Numbered from the stretch's first letter, positions 22,779 through 32,120 are shown. The stretch is DNA of 33,612 bases from Candidatus Latescibacterota bacterium (GCA_016187725.1 JACPJE010000024.1:1-33612); one strand, 5' to 3'. Notes: generated from the sequence alone by a model not told the origin. Program-made: numbers and translations.

Positions 22779-24122
22779 ATGGACCATCCCCTCCTGCTGG
22801 AAGAAGGCAAGGCCATCCGCGATCCGGTGTGGGGCTATATCCACTTCCCCACCCCACTGCTGGCCCTGGTGGATACCGAGGACTTCCAGCGCCTGCGCAA
22901 CATCACCCAACTGGGCTACGTCCATCTGGTCTACCCGGGGGCGCGGCACTCCCGCTTCGAGCATTCCCTGGGGGTCTACCACCTGGCCAAGCAGTTCCTG
23001 GTGCGCCTGCTGCGCTCCGATCCCCCCCTCCAACTGGAGGACGAGGACATCCGCGTCTTCCTGGCCGCCACCCTGCTCCACGACGTGGGGCACTACCCCT
23101 TCTCCCATACGCTGGAGGAGCTGCGCTCCTTCTTCGTGGGCCACGAGCGGCGCGCCCGCCTTCTCATCGAGGACCCCAGGGGCAGCCTCTACCCCGTGCT
23201 CCGGGACCAGTTGCAGGTGGACCCGGTGCGGGTGGCCAACGTCATCGACTACCGCGCCCGGGACCGCGAAATCCCGCCCCGGGACCTGCTGCTGGCCAAT
23301 ATCCTCAGCGGCACCCTCGACCCTGACAAGGTGGATTACCTGTTGCGCGACTCCCTCTTCTGCGGGGTGCCCTTTGGCGAGAGCGTCAACCGCGACCGCC
23401 TCATCGCCTCCATCAAATTCGATCCGCAGCGCAAGCGGCTGGCCATCACCAGCAAGGGGGTCTCGGCGGTGGAGGCCTTGGTGTTCACCAATTACCTGAT
23501 GTACCGCAACGTGTACTGGCACCACGCCGTGCGCTCGGCCACCGCCATGTGCAAGCGGGCCGTACAGGATCTGCTGGTGCATCCCGGCTGTCAGCTGCAC
23601 ATCTCCGACTTCCACCGCATCACCGAGGGGGAGTTGATCATGATCCTGCGCCAGGAGCAGGAGCGGCTGGGTCTGGAAGGCTCGGCCCGGCTGCTGGCCG
23701 GCACCATCAGCCGCCGCCTGCACAAGGTGGGCAGTTTCATCTATCCGGGGGAGCGCAAGGAAGAGCTGATGAATTTCCTCGCCGACCTGTACCAGCACCC
23801 CGACAAGCGGCGGGCCAAGGAGATCGAGCTGTGCCGGCTCTTCGGCCCGCAGCTGGGACGCCCCCTGCAAGGCCACGAGATCCTCATCGACATCCCCCGC
23901 TTCGACAAGAGCCCTGAGGTGGACCTCAAGGTCTTCTACGGTCAGCATGTGCCCAGCGAGAAGCCGGACCCCCTCAGCTTCGACGATCCCGAGGTCTCGC
24001 ATCTGCGCGAGTCCCTGCTGCACAACTTCGAGGACCAGGCCAAGATCTTCCGCATCTTTTGCAGCGACGATCCCCAGTTGCGCGCCCTGCTGGAAGAGCA
24101 GGTGAAACGACACCTCAACTGA
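22779..24122 (+). CDS. HD-domain phosphohydrolase (SAMHD1/dGTPase-like)
   Basis: A 447-residue metal-dependent HD hydrolase. The metal ligands H62 (RFEHSLGVYHLA), H101-D102 (LLHDVGHYPFSHTLE) and D186 or D183 (DPDKVDYLLRD) are in place. The order and the sequence FQRLRNITQLGYVHLVYPGARHSRFEHSLG match SAMHD1-like and YwfO-type dNTP triphosphohydrolases, so dNTP or related nucleotide hydrolysis is likely, but other nucleotides are possible. It is transcribed from its own promoter, divergently from ndk, another nucleotide-pool enzyme. Length and intact motifs suggest an active protein. Confidence 0.85.
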   Translation: MDHPLLLEEGKAIRDPVWGYIHFPTPLLALVDTEDFQRLRNITQLGYVHLVYPGARHSRFEHSLGVYHLAKQFLVRLLRSDPPLQLEDEDIRVFLAATLLHDVGHYPFSHTLEELRSFFVGHERRARLLIEDPRGSLYPVLRDQLQVDPVRVANVIDYRARDREIPPRDLLLANILSGTLDPDKVDYLLRDSLFCGVPFGESVNRDRLIASIKFDPQRKRLAITSKGVSAVEALVFTNYLMYRNVYWHHAVRSATAMCKRAVQDLLVHPGCQLHISDFHRITEGELIMILRQEQERLGLEGSARLLAGTISRRLHKVGSFIYPGERKEELMNFLADLYQHPDKRRAKEIELCRLFGPQLGRPLQGHEILIDIPRFDKSPEVDLKVFYGQHVPSEKPDPLSFDDPEVSHLRESLLHNFEDQAKIFRIFCSDDPQLRALLEEQVKRHLN

Positions 24123-24162
24123 GGCGTCTGCCTTTTGCCCCTTCGCCTTCTGGTATAATCCC

Positions 24163-25281
24163 ATGCCCTTGTTCGCCCTGCTCCTGCTGCTGGCCGCTCC
24201 CCTCAGTTGGGGGAGCGAACGCCCCCAGATCGCCCTGGTTCCGGTAAAGGGCGCCCAGGGGGTGCCGGCCGCCCTGCCCGCCTACACCCAGTCCGTGCTC
24301 GAAGCTGAATTGAGCCGCAGCGGCCGCTTCACCCTGGTGGAGCGCAGCCGCGTGCAGGAGGTGATCGAGGAGGTCAGTTTCCAGCAGTCCGGGGTCACCG
24401 TCCCCGAAAAGGCCAGCGAACTGGGCAGCCATCTCAACGTGGAAAAACTCTTCTTCGCCGAGGTGCTGCGCGTCGGCTCCAACTACAAGCTGGTGGTCAA
24501 GGTGGTGGACGTGGCCTCCAACCAGGTGGTCAAGGTGGAGGAAGAGAACCTGGGCCCCCGCCAGGAGCAGATCCAGGCCGCTACCCGCCGCCTGGCCCGC
24601 CGCCTGATCGGCGCGGCGACGGCCCTCTCGCCGGCCCCGATGGTGAGCCTGCCGGCCGGCCAGTTCCAGATGGGCAGCGCCCTGCCCGGAGAATCTCCCA
24701 CGCACCTGGTCTCCCTGAGCGCCTTTGAGATCGACCGCGACGAGGTGAACCAGGCCGCGTACCAGGCCTTTGTCGAGATCAGGCAGGGCCCCCTGCCCCC
24801 CGCCGAACACCCCGAACAACCCGCCACCATGGTGAGCTGGACCGACGCGGCCGCTTACTGCCAGTGGCAGGGCAAGCGGCTGCCCACCGAGGCCGAGTGG
24901 GAGTACGCCGCCCGCGGTCCCGAAGGCCGCACCTATCCCTGGGGCGAGGCCCCGCCCACCGCCGCCCTGGCCCGCTTTGGGGGCCAGTACAAGGGGCCGG
25001 TGGAGACCGCTTCGCTGGCGGCCACCCCCGAGGGCCTACGCCACCTGGCCGGCAACGTGGCCGAATGGGTGCAGGACTGGTGGGACCCCTCGTACTATGC
25101 GGCCAGCCCCCCCGCCGATCCCCAGGGCCCGGCAGAGGGCGACTACCGGGTGGTGCGGGGCGGCTCCTGGTCATCGCCAGCCGACGAACTGCGCGCCAGC
25201 GCCCGCGCCTATTCCAACCCGGACAAGGGCGCCGGGTACATCGGCTTCCGCTGCGCCCGCAGCCTGCCCGACGCCCCCTGA
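24163..25281 (+). CDS. Exported CsgG-like / SUMF1 (FGE-sulfatase) fusion protein
   Basis: A 372-residue protein with a short signal peptide (MPLFALLLLLAAPLSWGS). Residues about 20-150 look like a CsgG/FlgO-type domain: IALVPVKG, LSRSGRFTLVERSRVQEVIEE and KLVVKVVDV. Residues about 155-368 are an FGE-sulfatase/SUMF1 domain: AGQFQMGS, RLPTEAEWEYAARGPEGRTYPWG, GNVAEWVQDWW, RGGSW and GFRCAR. The two-cysteine active site of true formylglycine-generating enzyme is not seen; only single scattered cysteines remain. So a non-enzymatic binding or structural role is more likely. No sulfatase is encoded nearby. TATAAT lies only three bases before the ATG. Confidence 0.8.
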   Translation: MPLFALLLLLAAPLSWGSERPQIALVPVKGAQGVPAALPAYTQSVLEAELSRSGRFTLVERSRVQEVIEEVSFQQSGVTVPEKASELGSHLNVEKLFFAEVLRVGSNYKLVVKVVDVASNQVVKVEEENLGPRQEQIQAATRRLARRLIGAATALSPAPMVSLPAGQFQMGSALPGESPTHLVSLSAFEIDRDEVNQAAYQAFVEIRQGPLPPAEHPEQPATMVSWTDAAAYCQWQGKRLPTEAEWEYAARGPEGRTYPWGEAPPTAALARFGGQYKGPVETASLAATPEGLRHLAGNVAEWVQDWWDPSYYAASPPADPQGPAEGDYRVVRGGSWSSPADELRASARAYSNPDKGAGYIGFRCARSLPDAP

Positions 25282-25652
25282 TGGCCCCGGCACCCCTTTC
25301 CCTAGGCCAGGTAGCAGGTCCCCTCAAGATCCGCAGCCGCCTTCTCGGCGCCGAACTGTGGCTGGTCCCCGAGGACTACGCCGGTCCGGCCCTGGACGCG
25401 CCGGCCTACACCGCTGCCGAGTGCCGGCTGCTGGTGGCCCTGCAGCCGGAGGCCGGGCAATTGCGGGCCATCCACCTGGTCAAAGAACATTTCGCCGGAG
25501 AGCTGGTGGAAGACGAGGCGGAAGCCGGCGAACTGCTGGCCAGGTACCGCCTGCTCGAAAAGGAACTGGCCGCCGGCGGGGGCAGCGAGGCCGAATTCCT
25601 CCGCCTGGCCCGGCGCCTGGGGCAGACCCTCGACCAATCGGAAGAGCAATAG
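25281..25652 (+). CDS. Small protein of unknown function
   Basis: A 123-residue soluble protein starting MAPAPLSLGQVAGPLKIRS, with no family I recognise. The ATG overlaps the preceding stop as TGATG, and the next gene starts directly at its stop, so it is translated as part of the same operon. The C-terminal half is acidic and helical (HFAGELVEDEAEAGELLARYRLLEKELA) and could form a coiled coil or a contact helix. The N-terminal half contains LWLVPEDYAGPALDAPAYTAAECRLLVAL, perhaps a nucleotide- or substrate-binding fold; that is a guess. Coupling to the RlmI-type gene suggests an RNA- or ribosome-related helper, not proven. Confidence 0.7.
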   Translation: MAPAPLSLGQVAGPLKIRSRLLGAELWLVPEDYAGPALDAPAYTAAECRLLVALQPEAGQLRAIHLVKEHFAGELVEDEAEAGELLARYRLLEKELAAGGGSEAEFLRLARRLGQTLDQSEEQ

Positions 25653-26855
<1,203 letters not shown>

Positions 26856-26860
26856 AGCCA

Positions 26861-27057
26861 GCGGCGGGGAGATGGCCCCGACGGCCTTTCCCGGGGAGTG
26901 GCTGGGTAGGGAAGTCCGCGTGGTCGGGGGTCGGGTAGCGGAGCCATAGCGAGCGACGGGCGCAACGCCCCAACGTATGGGGCGTTGCGGGGGTTGGGCA
27001 GTGGGCCGGGCAAAAGGACGCGCCTTGGGAAAGGCCAGAGTGGGCCGCTCCCCGACG
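26861..27057 (+). repeat. Dispersed structured repeat, copy B with hairpin insert
   Basis: This is the second copy of the element at 502-647, in the same orientation and about 85 percent alike outside the insert. An insert of about 51 bases (near 26959-27009) contains CGCAACGCCCC (26961-26971) and GGGGCGTTGCG (26979-26989), a perfect 11-bp stem with a 7-base loop. GGCCTTTCCC (26883-26892) matches GGGAAAGGCC (27027-27036) as a perfect inverted repeat. It is bounded by the RlmI-type gene stop and the transporter promoter. Confidence 0.75.
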
Positions 27058-27084
27058 CGCCAAAGCCAGCATCTCTATCAACGC

Positions 27085-27113
27085 TTGATGGCGGGCCTCC
27101 CGGATGGTAAATT
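27085..27113 (+). promoter_or_regulatory. Putative promoter of the Nramp-related transporter
   Basis: TTGATG (27085-27090) and TAAATT (27108-27113) are 17 bases apart and have the same -10 sequence as the HD gene promoter. The ATG follows 33 bases later with GGGGGAAGAC as ribosome site. Confidence 0.45.
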
Positions 27114-27146
27114 GGGCCTCTTTGGACCCACAACCCGGGGGAAGAC

Positions 27147-28622
27147 ATGGCCGACACCGACCCTGCCACTGATCCGCGTCCCATCCACAAGGTCCCCAAC
27201 CCGCTGCCCCTCACCATCGCCGGACTCATCGCCGCGGTCGGGCCGCAGGCCATCAACTTCGGCATCTCCATCGGCGGGGGCGAGGCCTACTTCCTGCCCA
27301 ACATCGCCGGCCGGGGCGCCTTTGGCTTCCACTGGCTGATCCTCGTCTCGCTGGTCCTGGAGACCGCGCTGGTCTACGAGTGCATCAAGTACAGCTGCTG
27401 TACCGGGCGCTCCTTCTTCGCCGCCACTGATGAGCTGGCCCCGCGCGGCTTCTGGCCCTGGTTCTGGGCGGCGGCCGCCATCCTGACCTTCGGCTGGCCG
27501 GCGTGGATGGCCGGGGCGGTGATCGCCGCCGCCAAGTTCAGCGGCCTCACCACCCAGACCCTCTTTCCCGACTCCACCCTGCCGCCCCAGTACCTCTGGT
27601 CGGTCATCGCCCTGGTCATGGTGCTGGTGGTTTTCTATTTTTCCAACCGGACCTACGCCTTCCTCTCGAAGTTCTTCGAGATCATCATGGCTGCCAATAT
27701 CCTGCTGGTGCTGGCCATCACCCTCCTCGTCGCCAAGCCCTCCGACTACCTGACGGTGCTGGCCGCCTACACCGGGGTGCACTTCTTCACCCAGGGGGCC
27801 AGTGGACTGAGCGCCCTCGACCTCACCGCCCTCTACAACCAGCCCGGCGGCAGCCTGATGTGGGTGAGCTTCTGGGTGGTCGCCGCCGGCTGGGGCATGG
27901 GCAGGTACGCCGGCCAGGTGACCGGCGCCCTGAAACCGCCCGAAGAGATCACCGCCGGGGAGTTGCGCTGGGACACCGGCGACCCGGGGGAGGTGGCCAA
28001 GATGCAGCAGTGGGTGAAGGTGGGCGGCTGGAGCCTCATCCTCTGGTGGGCGCTCATCGGCGGGCTGTTGATGACCTACTTGTATTCGGTGGCCGGTTAC
28101 GCGTACCTGCACGGCGAATACCTGCGCAGCGGCAGCATCCCCAAGGGGGTGGAGATCCCGCTGCAGATGGCCACCATCGCCCAGGGGGTGCTGGGCCAGA
28201 CGGCCGGCTGGCTGATGCTGCTGGCGGTCATGGTCACCCTCTACGACGCCCAGTTCCCCTTCTACGACACCTTCATCGGCCGCACCACCACCGACGCCAT
28301 CGCCGTCACCACGGATTGGGGGCAGAAGCGGCCCTACCGGTTCTACTATTTCGTCGTCGTCACCCTGGCGGTAGCCGCCGGGTTCTACCTGGTGCTGCTG
28401 GAGGAGCCACTGATCATCTGGATGCTGGTGGCCACCGCGGCGGTGGCCTACCGCTCCATCGGCTCGCTGCAGATCATGCTGATCAACAAGCGGCGGCTGC
28501 CGCCCGAGTTTCAGATGAGCCGGCTCAACCAGGGCCTGCTGTGGTTCAGCTTTGTCACCGGCCTGGCGGCGGTCGGTTACTGGGCCATAACCGAGCTGCC
28601 CAAACGCCTGGCGGGCGGATGA
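27147..28622 (+). CDS. Nramp-related transporter with atypical core motif
   Basis: A 491-residue integral membrane protein with about 11-12 hydrophobic helices and the LeuT-like layout of the Nramp family. The first helix region reads AAVGPQAINFGISIGGGEAYFLP; the canonical metal-binding DPGN and the MPH of helix 6 are missing. Such GISIGGGE-type members form a distinct branch whose substrate is not known to me; metal transport should not be assumed. A charged loop (KPPEEITAGELRWDTGDPGEVAKMQQW) divides the protein. It is followed by an MFS transporter and two sugar/ester-hydrolysing enzymes, suggesting uptake and use of an organic substrate. Confidence 0.75.
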   Translation: MADTDPATDPRPIHKVPNPLPLTIAGLIAAVGPQAINFGISIGGGEAYFLPNIAGRGAFGFHWLILVSLVLETALVYECIKYSCCTGRSFFAATDELAPRGFWPWFWAAAAILTFGWPAWMAGAVIAAAKFSGLTTQTLFPDSTLPPQYLWSVIALVMVLVVFYFSNRTYAFLSKFFEIIMAANILLVLAITLLVAKPSDYLTVLAAYTGVHFFTQGASGLSALDLTALYNQPGGSLMWVSFWVVAAGWGMGRYAGQVTGALKPPEEITAGELRWDTGDPGEVAKMQQWVKVGGWSLILWWALIGGLLMTYLYSVAGYAYLHGEYLRSGSIPKGVEIPLQMATIAQGVLGQTAGWLMLLAVMVTLYDAQFPFYDTFIGRTTTDAIAVTTDWGQKRPYRFYYFVVVTLAVAAGFYLVLLEEPLIIWMLVATAAVAYRSIGSLQIMLINKRRLPPEFQMSRLNQGLLWFSFVTGLAAVGYWAITELPKRLAGG

Positions 28623-28668
28623 GATCCGCCCCGGACTGGACCCGGCCACCGGCCTGAGCGCCGCCCCC

Positions 28669-29908
28669 ATGCAGACCAAGCGACCTTCTGCCGCCGTCGC
28701 CCTCGCCGTGCTCGCCGCGGCCCTGGGCTTCTTCGTCGACGCCTACGACCTGCTGCTCTACAGCATCGTCCGCAACCAGAGCCTGGCGGGGATCGGCTTG
28801 GCCGGCGACCAGTTGCTGGCCACCGGCATCGACCTGCTCAACGCCCAGTTGCTGGGCATGTTGCTGGGGGGGATTGGTTGGGGGGTGCTGGGCGACCGCT
28901 GCGGCCGCCGCTCGGTGCTCTTCGGCTCCATCGTCCTCTACTCGGCGGCCACCTTGGCCAACGGCCTGGTCGACAGCGTCGAGACCTACGCGGCGTGTCG
29001 CTTCATCGCCGGCCTGGGCCTGGCCGGCGAATTGGGCGCCGGGGTCACCCTGGTCGCCGAGCTGATGAGCAGCCAGCAGCGCGGGTACGGTACCATGATC
29101 GTGGCGGCGGTCGGGGTGTTGGGCGTGGTGACCGCCTCCCTGGTGGGCGACTTCTTCCCCTGGCGCAGCGCGTACTTCATCGGCGGCGGTCTGGGCTTCC
29201 TGCTGCTGCTTTTGCGCCTGGGAGTGAGGGAGTCCCTGCTCTTCGACCGCACCAGGGCGGCGGCGGTGTCGCGCGGCAATTTCTTCGCCCTCTTCACCGA
29301 CGCCGGCCGCCTGAAGAGATACGCCTGCCTCATCCTGGTGGCCATGCCCATCTGGTACGCCATCGCCATCCTCATCACCTTTGCCCCCGAACTGGGCAGC
29401 GCCCTGGGCCTGGCCGAGGCCCCCAGGGCGGGCACGGCGATCCTGCTCTACTACCTGGCCCTGACCTGCGGCGATGACCTGCGGCGACCTGACCAACGGC
29501 TACCTGAGTCAGAGGCTGAGAACCCGCAAGCGGATCATCGCCGCCTTCATGCTGCTCACCGCCCTTTGCTGTGGGGCCTATTTCGCGCTGGGCGGGAATT
29601 CGCCGGCCCTTTTCTACGCCATCTGTTTCCTGCTCGGCTGGTCCTCGGGCTATTGGGCGGTCTTCATCACCGTGTCGGCCGAGCAGTTCGGCACCAACCT
29701 GCGCGCCACCGCCGCAGTGACCGCCCCCAACTTCGTGCGCGGTCTCACTGCCCTGCTCACCCTGGCCTTCAAGAACCTCAAGCTCCTGCTCGGCACCGTG
29801 CCCAGCGCCGCCCTGATCGGCGCCCTCATCATCCTGATCGCCTTCGTCGCCCTCTTCCAACTCGAAGAGACCTACGGCAAGGACCTGGATTACCTGGAAG
29901 TGGTCTGA
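28669..29908 (+). pseudogene. MFS transporter split by a 13-bp tandem duplication
   Basis: The first frame (28669 to about 29475) gives MFS helices 1-7: GFFVDAYDLLLYSIV, GDRCGRRSVLFG (the MFS loop 2-3 motif) and CRFIAGLGLAGELGAG. The second frame resumes at DLTNGYLSQRLRTRKRIIAAF and carries helices 8-12 to the stop at 29908. The break is a duplicated GACCTGCGGCGA (29463-29488); removing one 13-base copy restores LTCGDLTNG and one protein of about 408 residues. The intact ancestor was a sugar-porter/phosphate-symporter-like MFS importer. Either a recent mutation, a phase-variable site or an assembly error. Its place before fucosidase suggests a sugar or glycoside substrate. Confidence 0.8.
29463..29488 (+). 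repeat. 13-bp tandem duplication causing a frameshift
   Basis: GACCTGCGGCGAT (29463-29475) is followed at once by GACCTGCGGCGAC (29476-29488), identical at 12 of 13 bases. Thirteen is not a multiple of three, so the MFS reading frame is shifted here. Confidence 0.85.
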
Positions 29909-29929
29909 CCAACCTGCAAGGAGATTGCC

Positions 29930-31180
29930 ATGAACCTCGAAGAGTACCAAGCCCAGACCGCAAAGACCCGCGCCGAACGGATGCGCTGGTGGCACGAGGC
30001 GCGCTTCGGCATGTTCGTCCACTGGGGCCTGTACGCCCAGCTGGGCCGCCACGAATGGGTGATGAACCGCGAGCGCATCCCCGTGGCCGAATACGAGCAA
30101 CTCGCCGACACCTGGAAGCCGATCGATCGCCCAGCCCGCGCCTGGGCGCGGCTGGCCAGGGAAGCCGGGATGAAATACATGGTGATGACCACCAAGCATC
30201 ACGAGGGCTTCTGCCTGTGGGACACGGCGCAGACCGAGTACAACGCCGCCCGCCGCGGCCCCGGGCGCGACCTGGTGGCCGAATACGTCGAAGCCTGCCG
30301 CGAGTTCGGGCTGAAGATCGGCTTTTACTACTCGTTGATGGACTGGCACCACCCCGACGGGGCGCGCTGCGCCAGGGACGAGGACGCGCGCCGCCGTTTC
30401 CTCGACTTCACCCAAGGCTGCGTGCGCGAGTTGTGCACCAACTACGGCAGGATCGACGTCCTCTGGTACGACGTGTCCTGGCCCCTCGCCTCTCCCGAGC
30501 TGTGGGAGAGCGCGGCGATGAACCAGATGGCCCGCCAGCTCCAGCCCCATCTCCTCATCAACAACCGCGCTAAACTCGACGAGGACTTCGGCACCCCCGA
30601 GGAGCACGTCACCGCCGAGAAGGAGGGCCGGGCCTGGGAAGCCTGCATGACCTTCAACGGCTCGTGGGGGTACATGCCCATCTCCCCGGACTGGCGCCCG
30701 GTGCGCGAGGTGGTCGGCCTGCTCCACGCCGCCACTGCCGGCGGTGGCAATCTGCTGCTCAACATCGGGCCGGCCCCCGACGGTTCGGTGCCGCCCGAGG
30801 CCGTGGAACGCCTGAGCGCCCTGGGCAAGTGGGTCGGCCCGAACCAGGAAGCCATCTACGGCCAGGTGGACCGCACCCAGGGCCGCATGGAGTGGCTGCC
30901 CATTGGCTCGTGGAGCCTCAAGGGCAACACCGCGTACTTCTGGTGCACCCGCTGGCCCGGGAAGGAGTTGGTCATCGGCGGGTTGCGCACCCAGGTGGTG
31001 CGGGCCTCGCTCCTGGCCAGCGGCCAGCCCCTCACCTGCGAACAGAGCGAAAACCGCCTGGTGCTCAAGGGCCTGCCTGCCACCCAGCCCGACCCCATCG
31101 CCTGCACCGCGATCATCAAACTCGAGTGCAGCGCCCCGCCCAAGCAGGTGCTGGGCGCCGGGTACGTGGTGCTGGAGTAA
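29930..31180 (+). CDS. GH29 alpha-L-fucosidase
   Basis: A 416-residue glycoside hydrolase family 29 enzyme, which removes alpha-L-fucose from glycans by a retaining mechanism. RWWHEARFGMFVHWGLYA (19-36) is the family start, KHHEGF (89-94) contributes substrate histidines, and the nucleophile is D181 in GRIDVLWYDVSW. E237 in AWEACMTFNGSWGY is the probable acid/base. The C-terminal 80 residues are a short beta domain. No signal peptide is present, so it should act in the cytoplasm on imported oligosaccharides. AGGAG precedes the ATG. It is 22 bases after the MFS transporter and 9 bases before the alpha/beta hydrolase. Confidence 0.9.
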   Translation: MNLEEYQAQTAKTRAERMRWWHEARFGMFVHWGLYAQLGRHEWVMNRERIPVAEYEQLADTWKPIDRPARAWARLAREAGMKYMVMTTKHHEGFCLWDTAQTEYNAARRGPGRDLVAEYVEACREFGLKIGFYYSLMDWHHPDGARCARDEDARRRFLDFTQGCVRELCTNYGRIDVLWYDVSWPLASPELWESAAMNQMARQLQPHLLINNRAKLDEDFGTPEEHVTAEKEGRAWEACMTFNGSWGYMPISPDWRPVREVVGLLHAATAGGGNLLLNIGPAPDGSVPPEAVERLSALGKWVGPNQEAIYGQVDRTQGRMEWLPIGSWSLKGNTAYFWCTRWPGKELVIGGLRTQVVRASLLASGQPLTCEQSENRLVLKGLPATQPDPIACTAIIKLECSAPPKQVLGAGYVVLE

Positions 31181-31189
31181 GGAACACCG

Positions 31190-31921
31190 GTGGCCAAACA
31201 CGAAAAACAACTGCCCCTGCCCGGCGAGGTCTTCGGGGTTGCCGGTCGCATTGCCTTCCTCATCGCCCCGCCCCGGGCCAGCCGCCCCAAACCCTGGGTC
31301 TGGTACGCGCCGACCCTCGAAGGCCTTCCCGGACCCGAGGAGAACTGGATGTTCGCCCAGTTCCTGGCGGCCGGCGTCGCCATCGCCGGGATCGACGTGG
31401 GGGAATCCTATGGCAGCCCGCAGGGCCGCCGCCTCTTCTCGGTCCTGCACGCCGCCCTGGTCCGGCGTGGCTATTCGAAGCGCCCCTGCCTGCTGGCTCG
31501 CAGCCGCGGCGGGTTGATGCACTACAACTGGGCCGCCGAAAAACCGGGCCTGGTGGCCGGCATCGCCGGCATCTACCCGGTCTGCAACCTGACCAGCTAC
31601 CCCGGACTCAAGAACGCCTGCGGAGCGTACGGTCTGAGCGAAACACAACTGGCCGCCCGCCTTGCCGAACACAATCCCGTCGAGCGCCTCGCGCCCCTGG
31701 CCAGGGCTGAGGTCCCCCTCTTCCACACCCACGGGGACGACGACACCGTGGTGCCCTTCGACGCCAATTCAGAGCTGGTCGCCCGGCGTTACCGAAAACT
31801 CGGCGGCCCGCTGACCCTGCGCGTGCTCGAAGGCCAGGGGCACAACTGGTGGCCCGGCTGGTTCCAGTGCCAGGAGCTGGTCGATTTCGTCATCGCCCAC
31901 GCCCGCCCCAAAGGCAACTAG
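31190..31921 (+). CDS. Alpha/beta hydrolase (prolyl-oligopeptidase-like esterase)
   Basis: A 243-residue alpha/beta hydrolase without signal peptide. The nucleophile elbow is S105 in LLARSRGGLMHYNWA, the acid is D183-D185 in HTHGDDDTVVPF, and the histidine is H218 in EGQGHNWW. The order is that of the DLH/prolyl-oligopeptidase-like esterases. Substrate is unknown; with the fucosidase it could remove acyl groups from plant or algal glycans (inference). The start is a GTG at 31190 after AAGGAAC. The stop at 31919-31921 lies only eight bases from the tRNA-like fragment, so the gene sits exactly at the boundary between the two kinds of DNA. Confidence 0.8.
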   Translation: MAKHEKQLPLPGEVFGVAGRIAFLIAPPRASRPKPWVWYAPTLEGLPGPEENWMFAQFLAAGVAIAGIDVGESYGSPQGRRLFSVLHAALVRRGYSKRPCLLARSRGGLMHYNWAAEKPGLVAGIAGIYPVCNLTSYPGLKNACGAYGLSETQLAARLAEHNPVERLAPLARAEVPLFHTHGDDDTVVPFDANSELVARRYRKLGGPLTLRVLEGQGHNWWPGWFQCQELVDFVIAHARPKGN

Positions 31922-31929
31922 CCACCCCG

Positions 31930-31975
31930 CTCATGGAGCATGGGGCCGACAGTTCGAATCTGTCCATTTCGACCA
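31930..31975 (+). other. 3' part of a tRNA gene (possible attachment-site core)
   Basis: GACAG-TTCGAAT-CTGTC (31948-31964) is a perfect T-arm. It is followed by CATTTCG, a discriminator A and CCA (31965-31975), the correct spacing for a tRNA 3' end. Upstream, CTCATGG (31930-31936) could be an anticodon loop with CAU, but no 5' half, D-arm or partner acceptor strand is present before it. The fragment appears to begin in or near the anticodon loop, as attachment-site cores of tRNA-targeting integrases often do. No integrase is seen in the window. Confidence 0.55.
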
Positions 31976-31983
31976 GTAATAAC

Positions 31984-32018
31984 AAAGGGTTGCGAAGATT
32001 CTTTCGCGGCCCTTTTTT
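31984..32018 (+). terminator. Intrinsic terminator after the tRNA fragment
   Basis: GGGTTGCGAA (31987-31996) pairs with TTCGCGGCCC (32003-32012), including two U-G pairs, and is followed by six T. It stands nine bases after the CCA end, as expected for a native tRNA gene 3' end. Confidence 0.7.
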
Positions 32019-32090
32019 GCTGAGGTATTGTATCACTGCCAGGTGGGGAAGTTCGCATGAGGAGTGCGGTCGGAGGGCCTAAATTTTAGT

Positions 32091-32120
32091 GTTGACAAGG
32101 TTGTCAACATACGAGATAAT
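32091..32120 (+). promoter_or_regulatory. Promoter with overlapping palindromic operator before the XRE gene
   Basis: TTGACA (32092-32097), a 17-base spacer and GATAAT (32115-32120) form a near-consensus promoter. GTTGACAAGGTTGTCAAC (32091-32108) is a perfect inverted repeat with 8-base arms lying over the -35 box. That is the classical position for a repressor that blocks its own transcription. Confidence 0.75.

Noticed and set aside
24154-24159. TATAAT directly before the CsgG/SUMF1 gene
   Set aside because: It is three bases from the ATG and lacks a -35 at a suitable distance; transcription from the HD gene promoter is simpler.
29375-31732. 785-codon minus-strand open frame opposite MFS, fucosidase and hydrolase genes
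   Set aside because: The plus-strand genes have catalytic motifs and ribosome sites; this frame has neither.
31903-31975. Complete tRNA gene
   Set aside because: No 5' acceptor strand complementary to CATTTCG and no D-arm occur at the required distance; the region overlaps the end of the hydrolase gene.
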